From: Novosphingobium sp. IK01
GTDB taxonomy: Bacteria; Pseudomonadota; Alphaproteobacteria; Sphingomonadales; Sphingomonadaceae
Length of the DNA stretch: 64,000 nt
Assembly (NCBI RefSeq): GCF_033242265.1
Contig: NZ_BTFW01000001.1
Coordinates: 992,001-1,056,000 of the forward strand
Direction of reading: 5' to 3'
The notes under the pieces were generated by a model. The model was not told where the DNA came from. It made no database searches and saw only the letters and a program-made list of their open reading frames with translations. Both the position numbers and the translations under genes were made by a program. Below are positions 35,502 to 43,403 of the stretch, piece by piece. Within the stretch, counting starts at the first letter, position 1. Each line of letters starts with the position of its first letter.

Positions 35502-36956
35502 TCAGAGCACGAAGTCGGCCTGGACCAGCGCCATCCGCCCCGTCAGCGCGAGCCAGAAATCGGCCACGCCATCGCCGTTGATATCACCCTGGACGATGGT
35601 CGTGCTGCCACTGGAGGCGTAGCGCAACTCGCCCGCCACATGGTGGAAGGCCGCCGTGCCGATGAAAGCAAAGGCATCGTCGCCCGCGCCATTGGCGGTA
35701 TTGGCATCGATGGCCGACAGGTCGATCAGGTCGGCCTGCTTGTGATTGAAATCGGTGATCACGTCGCACGTGGCCAGCGTCGTCCCGCCAAACTCGGAAA
35801 TGGCTGCAAAAACGAAGTGATCGGCCCCGGTGCCGCCGGTCATCGTGTCCTTGCCCGCCCCGCCGACGAGAATGTCGGCATCGTTGCCGCCCTTGAGGAT
35901 GTCCTTGCCCTCGCCGCCCCAGAGGCTGTCGGCCCCCGCATTGCCGGTGAGCGTATCATCGCCCGCGCCGCCGGTCAGGACATTGGCGCCCTCGTTGCCG
36001 GTCAGTTTGTCGGCCCCGGCCCCGCCGGTCACGTTCTCGATCGTGCAGTTGAAGGCGATGCCCAGATTGTTGGCAAGGCCAGAGGTGGTATCAAAGCCGA
36101 GCGTCGAATATGTCCCGGCAAGCAGACTGACGACACAGGCCTTCGAAAAGGCCTGAAGATCGATCGTGTCGTTGCCGCCACCATCCCAGATCGCGGCGAT
36201 GAACGGCGCGTTGGGCGAATATGTGTAGGTCGTGTCCTCGGCATGGTAGGCCGTGTTCGCGCCATAGATCGACTGGATCGCGGCGATGTCGTAGACCATC
36301 GGCGACTTGATCAGGTATTCGGCCTGCCCGGTCGCACTGTTGAACCACCAGACGCCCTTGGGGTCGGTGTAGGACATGATCGTGTAGTTGCGCACGTCGT
36401 AGCCCGAGGGCATCCTGTTGCCCTCGAACGGGTGGTCGAGGCCCAGCGCATGGCCGATCTCGTGCAGGATCGCCATGTAATTGTAGGTGCCCGGCGCATA
36501 GGAGCTGCTGCCATACGTGGGCGAGATCCAGATATCGCCATGCACATTGGACGCGCCATAGCCCGCGAGCCTCGCATAGCCCCAGTACCGCCCGCTCACC
36601 GCCGAGGAGAGGCCGATGCGGATGTCGCCCACGGTGCCCGCGCCGGTTTCGTCGATTTGCGTGAAGGCCAGATTGGCGACATTGGCCCAGGCCTGAAAGG
36701 CATCGGCAATCTGCGGCATCGCGGCGGTCGGCACCGCGCCGTGGGTGAAGGCCAGCGGTTCGGCACCATAGTTTCCGGCAAACTTGCTGTCGGCGCCATT
36801 GGCCCATGCAAAGCTGAAGCTCACCTGCGTCTTGCCGTCGGCCAGCGTGCTCCACGCGTTGCGCATGGCGGCATTGGCAAAGAGCAGCGAGTCCACATAC
36901 TTGTTTTTGGTCAGCGCATAAGTCGAAACCGGCGAAACGTCGGTGTAGCTGGCCAT
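35502..36956 (-). CDS. Secreted serralysin-like M10 metalloprotease
   Basis: A 484-residue protease, intact. The zinc motif HEIGHALGLDH has all three ligands (H165, H169, H175) with E166 as base, and the met-turn reads YTIMSYTD. Then come calcium-binding GGxGxD repeats (GGAGDDTLTGNAGADSLWGGEGKD and so on) and a C-terminal domain ending GDINGDGVADFWLALTG...ADFVL, the signal for type I secretion. No export genes are near, so the ABC exporter must be elsewhere. I start at the ATG at 36956 (MASYTDV); longer frames upstream lack homology. It is a paralogue of the gene to its left, transcribed in the same direction with a 113-bp gap. Confidence 0.88.
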   Translation of the reverse strand: MASYTDVSPVSTYALTKNKYVDSLLFANAAMRNAWSTLADGKTQVSFSFAWANGADSKFAGNYGAEPLAFTHGAVPTAAMPQIADAFQAWANVANLAFTQIDETGAGTVGDIRIGLSSAVSGRYWGYARLAGYGASNVHGDIWISPTYGSSSYAPGTYNYMAILHEIGHALGLDHPFEGNRMPSGYDVRNYTIMSYTDPKGVWWFNSATGQAEYLIKSPMVYDIAAIQSIYGANTAYHAEDTTYTYSPNAPFIAAIWDGGGNDTIDLQAFSKACVVSLLAGTYSTLGFDTTSGLANNLGIAFNCTIENVTGGAGADKLTGNEGANVLTGGAGDDTLTGNAGADSLWGGEGKDILKGGNDADILVGGAGKDTMTGGTGADHFVFAAISEFGGTTLATCDVITDFNHKQADLIDLSAIDANTANGAGDDAFAFIGTAAFHHVAGELRYASSGSTTIVQGDINGDGVADFWLALTGRMALVQADFVL

Positions 36957-37140
36957 GGCCTTGATCCTTCGAGAGGTTGGCCCACCCCCGCGGACCTTGC
37001 CTGACGATGAAACACCAGGTCTGCTCAATTCGGCGTAAGGCCTACCCCCCGGATAAAGGCGCAGCATGGCCCCCCGGGCGGCGTTAACCTGCCCTTATCC
37101 TGCAAATTCCTGCCGGTTCCCCCTTCCCTTGCGGGCACGC

Positions 37141-37179
37141 AAAAAGGGGCGTGAGCCCGTCCGGCCACGCCCCTTTTTT
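37141..37179 (-). terminator. Strong terminator of the betaine/sarcosine operon
   Basis: The arms AAAAAGGGGCGTG and CACGCCCCTTTTT give a 13-bp stem with a 12-nt loop, A/T-rich on both sides, 34 bp after the soxG stop. It would end the leftward operon and shield the metalloprotease gene downstream. Confidence 0.85.
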
Positions 37180-37212
37180 CGGTTTCGATCAGGCCCGGTG
37201 CGGGCCCGATGA

Positions 37213-37740
37213 TCAGGCTTCCACCGCCTTGAGCGCGTTCCACAGCCAGGGGCCGAACGAGCGCCATGCAAAGACGCGGAAGCTCGTTTCGCCCGTGCGC
37301 CACAAGATGATCTCGGCCGTTTCGAACATCGTGCGGGTAACCCGTCCGACGGCGAAATTGGCGATGTCGAGCGCGCAGCCCGCGCTGATCACCCAGGCGG
37401 CCTTTTCGCCTTCGACCTCGAAGGCGACCCCGCGCGAGGACACGTCGACCACGCTGACCGGCTCGCCCGCGCCCAAAGGCAGGCTGGTGCCGGCCGGAAG
37501 GTCGGCGAACCATTCGTCCGGGCCGATGCAGGCGATGCCGCCTTGCGCTTCGCCGATGCGGGCGGGCACCGGCTGGCCGAGGACTTCGGCCAGCTTTTCA
37601 GGGGTGCGGGCACGCAGCGACCAGCGGCTGGCCGGGGGCAGCGCGGTGAGCGTGGCACCCGCCGCAGTGACGGCCTGCTCCTCGACGACGAGGTCGATGG
37701 GCGCCACGGCCATGGGGACGATCACGATCGGATCAGACAT
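37213..37740 (-). CDS. soxG: Sarcosine oxidase, gamma subunit
   Basis: A 175-residue subunit with the gamma-family pattern WSLRARTPEKLAEVLGQPVPARIGEAQGGIACIGPDEWFADLP and ASRG-type strands (VVDVSSRGVAFEVEG). It resembles the folate-binding GcvT fold and packs beside the alpha subunit. It is the last gene of the operon. The start overlaps the soxA stop by 8 nt, so translation is coupled. It has no catalytic residues of its own known to me. Confidence 0.9.
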   Translation of the reverse strand: MSDPIVIVPMAVAPIDLVVEEQAVTAAGATLTALPPASRWSLRARTPEKLAEVLGQPVPARIGEAQGGIACIGPDEWFADLPAGTSLPLGAGEPVSVVDVSSRGVAFEVEGEKAAWVISAGCALDIANFAVGRVTRTMFETAEIILWRTGETSFRVFAWRSFGPWLWNALKAVEA

Positions 37741-40600
37741 CGAGGCGGCTCCCTTCGGGATCGAGGAAAACGGTGCTGGCCGTGATCCGGGCGCGGATCG
37801 TGCGGCCTTCCATGGGGATGTGGATCAGTTCGCCATCGCGCGAACGCCCGTCGACGATGGCCGCCATGGCGATCGAGCGACCCAGCGTGGCGCTGTGATA
37901 CGAGGAGGTCACATGGCCCAGCATGGTCATCGGGATCGGCTGGGCGGGATCGGCGACGATCTGTGCGCCTTCCTCCAGCACTTCCTGCGGATCTTCGGTC
38001 AGGAGACCGACGAGCTGCTTGCGGCCCGGACCCTGCATCGCGGGACGCGCGAGCGAGCGCTTGCCCACGAAGTCGGGCTTCTTGGCGCCCACGGCCCAAC
38101 CCAGCCCGGCATCATCCGGGGTGAGCGTGCCGTCGGTGTCCTGACCCACGATGATATAGCCCTTTTCGGCGCGCAGGACGTGCATCGTCTCGGTGCCATA
38201 AGGGGTGATCCCGTGGGCCTTGCCCGCCGCGTAGATCGCTTCCCAGACCTGACGGCCATATTGCGAGGGCACGTTGATTTCGTAGCCCAGTTCGCCGGTG
38301 AAGCTGACGCGGAAGAGGCGCGTGGGAACCCCGCAGATAGTCCCTTCGCGGATGCTCATGTGCGGGAAGGCTTCGCGCGAGAGGTCGATGCCCTCGACCA
38401 GCGGCGCGATCACGTCGCGGGCCTTGGGGCCTTGAAGCGCGATCACCGCCCACTGTTCGCTCGTGCTGGTCAGCCAGACGTCGAGATCGCTCCACTCGGT
38501 CTGGAGATAGTCTTCCATCATCGCCAGAACGCGCGCGGCGCCGCCGGTGGTGGTGGTCAGGTGGAAGCGGTCGGGCGCCAGACGGGCCGAAACGCCGTCG
38601 TCGGTGATGAAGCCATCCTCGCGCAGCAGCAGGCCATAGCGGCAGCGGCCCGGCTGGAGCGCCTTCCACGGGTTGGTGTACATGCGGTTGAGAAATTCGG
38701 CGGCATCGGGGCCGACGACCTCGATCTTGCCCAGCGTCGAAGCGTCGAAGATGCCGACCGCGTTGCGCACGGCCAGACATTCGCGCGCCACAGCCGCGTC
38801 CATGTCCTCGCCCGGCTTGGGGAAATAGCGCGCACGGCGCCACTGGGCGACGTTTTCATAGACCGCGCCCTGTTCCTCGGCCCAGCCGTCGATGCTCGTC
38901 TTGCGGATCGGCTGGAACAGGCTTTCCTTGTGGTGGCCCATCAGCGCGCCAAAGGTCTGGGGCGTGTAGGGCGGACGGAAGGTGGTCAGGCCGATGTCGG
39001 TCACCGGCTTCGACAGGCTGCCCGAGGCGATCTGCAACCCGTTGAGATTGCTGGTCTTGCCCTGATCGGTCGCCATGCCGTTGGTGGTGTAGCGCTTGAT
39101 GTGCTCGATCGAGCGCATGCCTTCGCGCACGGCCAGATCGATATCGCGCGCCTTCACGTCGTTCTGGTAGTCGACGAAAGCCTTGATCTTGTGGATCGGG
39201 CGACCGCTCGGCAGCACGCCCAGCGAAAGGCCCTGCCCCATCGACCACGCCCCCGCACCAGCGCCGACCACGCGGCACTTCTCGATGGCGACGTCGGGCA
39301 GATAGGCGCCCCAGTCCGCGTCCCAGCGCAGCGAGCCCTTGGCATGGCTCCACAGGTGAACCGTGGGCGTCCAGCCACCGGCCATCAGCAGCGCGTCAGC
39401 CGCAAGGTGCAGTTCCTGGCCCGTGCCGCGCGCGGCAAAGGTCACGCCCTTGACCGCCAGACGGCCCGAAACGCCGGTCACCGCATGGCCGAGATAGACC
39501 GCGATGCCCGCCTTGCGGACGGCAGCCAGAAGGTCTTCGTCGACCGTGTCGCGCAGATCGATCAGCGCGGTGATGGTCACGCCCGCCGCATGGAGCGCCA
39601 GCGCGTCGCGCCAGCCGCTGTCGTGGACGGCCATGATCGCCACCGAGCGGCCCACCGCCACGCCATAGCGCACGGCCAGCGCGCGGCCCGCGCTCGACAG
39701 CATGACACCGGGAACGTCGTTGCCGTCGAACACCAGCGGGCGTTCGATGGCCCCCTGCGCGAGGATCACCTCGCCCGCACGGATGCGCCACAGACGCTCG
39801 CGCGCGCCCTTGGCAGCGGCAGGCGAAACGTGGTCGGTCAACTGCTGGACCGCGCCGACGAAGTTCTGGTGATAGTAGCCGAACGCGGTGGTCGAGGTGA
39901 GCACCTGCACGTTGGGCAGGCCCTGGAGCTGCCTGACCTTGTCGGCCACTTCGCCCCACAGCGTGGTGTCGGCCAGAGCGCCGCCGCCCAGTTCGACCTG
40001 CTCGTCGATCAGGATGACGCGGCCACCGGCAGCAGCCGCTTCGAGCGCGGCATCGAGACCGGCCAGACCGCCGCCCACGACCAGCACTTCGCAGTGCGCA
40101 TAGGTCGCGTCGTAGTGGTCGGGGTCACGCTCGACCGGGCTTTCGCCCAGGCCCGCCATGCGGCGGATCGCCGGTTCATAGACCTTTTCCCAGGCCGAAC
40201 GCGGCCACATGAAGGTCTTGTTGTAGAAGCCCGCCGGGAAGAACGCGCCAAGGCGGTCGTTCATCGCGCCCATGTCGAACTTGAGACAGGGGAAGCGGTT
40301 CTGGCTGTTGGCGGCAAGGCCTTCGTAGAGCGGCACGCAAGGCGCGCGCAGGTTCGGCGTCTTGCGCGCCGGGCCGCGATCAACGGTGACGAGCGCGTTG
40401 GGTTCTTCCACGCCCGTGGCCAGCAGGCCGCGCGGACGGTGATACTTGAACGAGCGCCCGAACACGGTGACGCCGCCCGCGACCAGCGCGGAAGCCAGGC
40501 TGTCACCGGCAAAGCCGCGATAGAGGCGCCCGTCGAAGGTGAAGTCGAGCGGGGCGGCGCGGTTGACCCGGCCCCCCGATTTCAGACGATAGCCGGTCAT
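37733..40600 (-). CDS. soxA: Sarcosine oxidase, alpha subunit
   Basis: A 955-residue subunit. An N-terminal ferredoxin-like domain (DFTFDGRLYRGFAGDSLASALVAGG) precedes an NAD-binding flavoprotein domain (CEVLVVGGGLAGLDAALEAAAAGG, about 160-500) and a GcvT-like folate-binding domain with its C-terminal barrel (about 590-955; GYEINVPSQYG, YGTETMHVLRAEKGYIIVGQDTDG). With beta, gamma and delta it oxidises sarcosine to glycine; the methyl group passes to tetrahydrofolate as 5,10-methylene-THF. The start is the ATG at 40600 because it overlaps the soxD stop as ATGA. Length agrees with known alpha subunits. Confidence 0.95.
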   Translation of the reverse strand: MTGYRLKSGGRVNRAAPLDFTFDGRLYRGFAGDSLASALVAGGVTVFGRSFKYHRPRGLLATGVEEPNALVTVDRGPARKTPNLRAPCVPLYEGLAANSQNRFPCLKFDMGAMNDRLGAFFPAGFYNKTFMWPRSAWEKVYEPAIRRMAGLGESPVERDPDHYDATYAHCEVLVVGGGLAGLDAALEAAAAGGRVILIDEQVELGGGALADTTLWGEVADKVRQLQGLPNVQVLTSTTAFGYYHQNFVGAVQQLTDHVSPAAAKGARERLWRIRAGEVILAQGAIERPLVFDGNDVPGVMLSSAGRALAVRYGVAVGRSVAIMAVHDSGWRDALALHAAGVTITALIDLRDTVDEDLLAAVRKAGIAVYLGHAVTGVSGRLAVKGVTFAARGTGQELHLAADALLMAGGWTPTVHLWSHAKGSLRWDADWGAYLPDVAIEKCRVVGAGAGAWSMGQGLSLGVLPSGRPIHKIKAFVDYQNDVKARDIDLAVREGMRSIEHIKRYTTNGMATDQGKTSNLNGLQIASGSLSKPVTDIGLTTFRPPYTPQTFGALMGHHKESLFQPIRKTSIDGWAEEQGAVYENVAQWRRARYFPKPGEDMDAAVARECLAVRNAVGIFDASTLGKIEVVGPDAAEFLNRMYTNPWKALQPGRCRYGLLLREDGFITDDGVSARLAPDRFHLTTTTGGAARVLAMMEDYLQTEWSDLDVWLTSTSEQWAVIALQGPKARDVIAPLVEGIDLSREAFPHMSIREGTICGVPTRLFRVSFTGELGYEINVPSQYGRQVWEAIYAAGKAHGITPYGTETMHVLRAEKGYIIVGQDTDGTLTPDDAGLGWAVGAKKPDFVGKRSLARPAMQGPGRKQLVGLLTEDPQEVLEEGAQIVADPAQPIPMTMLGHVTSSYHSATLGRSIAMAAIVDGRSRDGELIHIPMEGRTIRARITASTVFLDPEGSRLDV

Positions 40601-40869
40601 CGACGCGGTTCTCCCGCCTTGTAGGTTTGTTCGAAGATGTCGCTCACGGTGTCGCGCACGGCGTTGAAGAAGCGCCCGCACCCGTGGGTGTGGCGCCAGC
40701 GCTCGTGATGGCGACCGCGCGGATTGCGACGGATGTAGAGGTATTGCTCCCATTCCTCGTCGGTGAGGCCCGAGGGATCAAGCGGGCGCGCGATATGCGC
40801 TTCGCCGCCATAGACGAATTCCACCTCGGGGCGGTCTTCCTCGCAATAAGGGCAGTGGATCAGCAACAT
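40597..40869 (-). CDS. soxD: Sarcosine oxidase, delta subunit
   Basis: A 90-residue zinc-binding subunit. CPYC at residues 6-9 and HTHGCGRFFNAVRDT near residue 62 hold the cysteine and histidine ligands; the central DEEWEQYLYIRRNPRGRHHERWRHTHGC is almost a signature of the family. It binds one zinc in the heterotetramer. Its stop overlaps the soxA start (ATGA). Confidence 0.95.
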   Translation of the reverse strand: MLLIHCPYCEEDRPEVEFVYGGEAHIARPLDPSGLTDEEWEQYLYIRRNPRGRHHERWRHTHGCGRFFNAVRDTVSDIFEQTYKAGEPRR

Positions 40870-40908
40870 GGCCGTTTGCTTCCTGGAATGCGCGTGGGGA
40901 CGATGGGA

Positions 40909-42162
40909 TCAGTGCGCCACGGCCGCGGCGGCGGCCTCGTCGATCATCAGCCCGCGGCGGAACCGGTCGAGCGTGAAAGGCGCGTTGATCGCATGGGGGG
41001 CATCGTGGGCGATGGTATAGGCCAGAAGATCGGCCGCGCCCGGCGTTGCCTTGAACCCGCCGGTGCCCCAGCCGCAGTTCACATAGAGCCCCGGAACCGG
41101 CGTCTTGCCCAGGATCGGCGAGCGATCAGGGGTGACGTCGACGATCCCGCCCCAGCTGCGCAGCATGCGCATGCGCGTGAAGATCGGGAAGATTTCGCAG
41201 ATAGCGGCCAGCGTGTGCTCGATGATGTGGAGCGCGCCGCGCTGCGAATAGGAGGTGTACTGGTCGGTGCCCGCGCCGATCACCAGTTCGCCCTTGTCGG
41301 ACTGGCTGACATAGGCGTGGACGGTGTTCGACATGACCACGCAAGGCACGATCGGCTTGACCGGCTCGGACACCAGCGCCTGAAGCGGATAGCTTTCGAG
41401 CGGGAACTGGAGATCGGCCATGTTCATGACGACCGAGGTGTTGCCGGCGGCCGAAACGCCGATCTTCTTGGCGCCGATGAAGCCGCGTTCGGTCTCCACC
41501 CCCAGAACGGCGCCGTCAGGGCCCCGGCGAATGCCGGTGACGGCGCAGTTCTGGATGATGTCGACGCCCAGCGCCGTCGCCTTGCGGGCAAAGCCCCAGG
41601 CGACGCTGTCGTGGCGGGCGATGCCGCCGCGACGCTGGAGGGCGCCACCCAGAACGGGGTGGCGCGCATTGGGCGAAATGTCGAGCGGCGGGCAATAGGC
41701 CTGGCACTCTTCCGGGGTGAGCCATTCGTTGTCCACGCCGTTCAGGCGATTGGCGTGGATGTGCCGCTTGAAGCTCTGAATGTCGTGCACGTTGTGCGCG
41801 AGCATCAGCACGCCCCGCTTCGAATACATCACGTTGTAGTTGAGTTCCTGGCTCAACCCGTCCCACAGCTTGACCGAGTGGTCATAGAGGTGGGCGCTTT
41901 CATCGTAGAGGTAGTTCGAGCGGATGATCGTGGTGTTGCGGCCCGTGTTGCCGCCGCCCAGCCAGCCCTTCTCGATGACGGCGACATTGCGCACGCCATA
42001 CTTGCTGGCCAGATAGTAGGCAGCACCCAGACCATGGCCACCGGCGCCCACGATGATCACATCGTAGGCGGGCTTGGGAGCCTTGTCGGGCCAGTGCTCC
42101 GGCCACGACTGGTGGCCGTTGAAGGCCTGGGCAATCAGATTCAACCCGGAAAAGCGCATCAT
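40909..42162 (-). CDS. soxB: Sarcosine oxidase, beta subunit
   Basis: A 417-residue flavoprotein of the DAO family. [24 protein letters not shown] is the FAD-binding fold near residue 33, and [25 protein letters not shown] the substrate-side loop typical of SoxB. Near the end, [24 protein letters not shown] closes the fold. It holds the site where sarcosine is oxidised (in known enzymes with covalent FMN at a histidine). It lies between gbcA (6-nt gap) and soxD (39-nt gap) in the operon. Confidence 0.95.
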   Translation of the reverse strand: MMRFSGLNLIAQAFNGHQSWPEHWPDKAPKPAYDVIIVGAGGHGLGAAYYLASKYGVRNVAVIEKGWLGGGNTGRNTTIIRSNYLYDESAHLYDHSVKLWDGLSQELNYNVMYSKRGVLMLAHNVHDIQSFKRHIHANRLNGVDNEWLTPEECQAYCPPLDISPNARHPVLGGALQRRGGIARHDSVAWGFARKATALGVDIIQNCAVTGIRRGPDGAVLGVETERGFIGAKKIGVSAAGNTSVVMNMADLQFPLESYPLQALVSEPVKPIVPCVVMSNTVHAYVSQSDKGELVIGAGTDQYTSYSQRGALHIIEHTLAAICEIFPIFTRMRMLRSWGGIVDVTPDRSPILGKTPVPGLYVNCGWGTGGFKATPGAADLLAYTIAHDAPHAINAPFTLDRFRRGLMIDEAAAAAVAH

Positions 42163-42168
42163 AGGGCC

Positions 42169-43398
42169 TTATCCCGCAGCTTCGAGCGCGGCCTTGCCCC
42201 GCTCGACGTAAAAGGTCTTGAAGGCATCGACGAGGTTTTCCTCAAGGGCGTACTGCCCCTGACGATAACCGTCGGTGGCGATGCCGGCGTGGTTGAGTTC
42301 AGCCAGCTTGCGATCCTGACGGTTGGTGGCCTTCCATACCTTGGTAAGGTTTTCAACCGTGTAGTCTTCGCCTTCGACCGCATCTTCGTGAACCAGCCAC
42401 GAAGTGCGAACGAGGGTCTGGCCTGCCGAGAGCGGCATCACCGAGAAGGTGATGACGTGATCACAGCAGAAGTGGTGCCACGAATTGGGGTGCGTCCAGA
42501 CCGAAATGCTGGTCGGCTCGGCATGGTCGAAGGGCCAGATCAGCTTCCTGGAAGCGGGCTGTCCGTCGATCGTCTGCGAGAGCGCGCCATGGGCCAGACC
42601 CAGACGGGCGACTCGGTGCCACCAGTTGTCGGGGAACTCGATCAGGTCGCGCCAGATCCCCATCTCCTGCCAGTGCTTGCGCTCGGCATCGACCGCCTCG
42701 TGCGAACCGGCCACGCCGTCCTCGGGGTTGCCCTTGCCGAAGCCCTCGCCGCTCAGCGAATTGAGCAGTTCGGGGTGGTTGCTCTCGCAGTGGTAGCACT
42801 CACGGTTGTTTTCCATGACCAGCTTCCAGTTGGCCTGGTCGATGAGTTCTTCCTGCGCGGCGACCTTGAGCTTGCTCATGTCGTACATGGCAATCGCCTC
42901 GCTGATGTCGGCCTTGGCGCGGTCGATCGGCGGGGGATTGTCGGCAAAACAGATGAACAGCAGGCCACCCAGGTTCTCGATGGCCACTTCGCGAAGGCCG
43001 TTGGCGCCCTTGTCGAAGCCTTCGGGCATCCCGCGGGCGGCGATCAGCTTGCCGTCGAGCCCGAAGGTCCAGAAGTGATAAGGGCACATCACGCGGGGCA
43101 TCGATCCCTTCTGCGCGTCACACAGCTTGGCGCCGCGGTGCGTGCAGGTGTTGTAGAACGCGCGGATCTGCCCGTCCTTGCCACGCAGGATGATCACCGA
43201 GTTGTCGGCCATGTCGAAGACGAAGTAGTCGCCCGGATTCTTCACGTGGGCCACGGTGCAGGCATAGAGCCAGACCGACTTGAGCATGACCTCGGTGTCG
43301 AACTTGAACGCCTCTTCGCTCGTGTAGAGCCCCTGAGGAAGGGTGTAACCGGGACGATCCTGGTTGAGCAGATCGGCAATCGAATCGAAGGTACGCAT
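42169..43398 (-). CDS. gbcA: Rieske oxygenase, GbcA-like (glycine betaine demethylase)
   Basis: A 409-residue oxygenase alpha subunit. The Rieske motif is C85-x-H87 and C105-x2-H108 (CTHRGAKLC and CPYHFW). The mononuclear iron region reads ENNRECYHCESNHPEL near residue 195, as in GbcA of glycine betaine catabolism. GbcA with a reductase removes one methyl of glycine betaine as formaldehyde to give dimethylglycine. The setting, directly before sarcosine oxidase and after a dimethylglycine dehydrogenase-like gene, supports this role strongly. Related enzymes act on carnitine, proline betaine or choline-like amines, so the substrate still needs proof. No reductase (GbcB) lies in the window. Confidence 0.82.
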   Translation of the reverse strand: MRTFDSIADLLNQDRPGYTLPQGLYTSEEAFKFDTEVMLKSVWLYACTVAHVKNPGDYFVFDMADNSVIILRGKDGQIRAFYNTCTHRGAKLCDAQKGSMPRVMCPYHFWTFGLDGKLIAARGMPEGFDKGANGLREVAIENLGGLLFICFADNPPPIDRAKADISEAIAMYDMSKLKVAAQEELIDQANWKLVMENNRECYHCESNHPELLNSLSGEGFGKGNPEDGVAGSHEAVDAERKHWQEMGIWRDLIEFPDNWWHRVARLGLAHGALSQTIDGQPASRKLIWPFDHAEPTSISVWTHPNSWHHFCCDHVITFSVMPLSAGQTLVRTSWLVHEDAVEGEDYTVENLTKVWKATNRQDRKLAELNHAGIATDGYRQGQYALEENLVDAFKTFYVERGKAALEAAG

Positions 43399-43403
43399 GG
43401 GAA

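Noticed and set aside
37151..40624. A very long plus-strand open frame opposite soxA
   Set aside because: It has no recognisable domain, is rich in Arg, His and Gly, and is explained by high GC at third positions of soxA. The opposite strand holds a clear gene.
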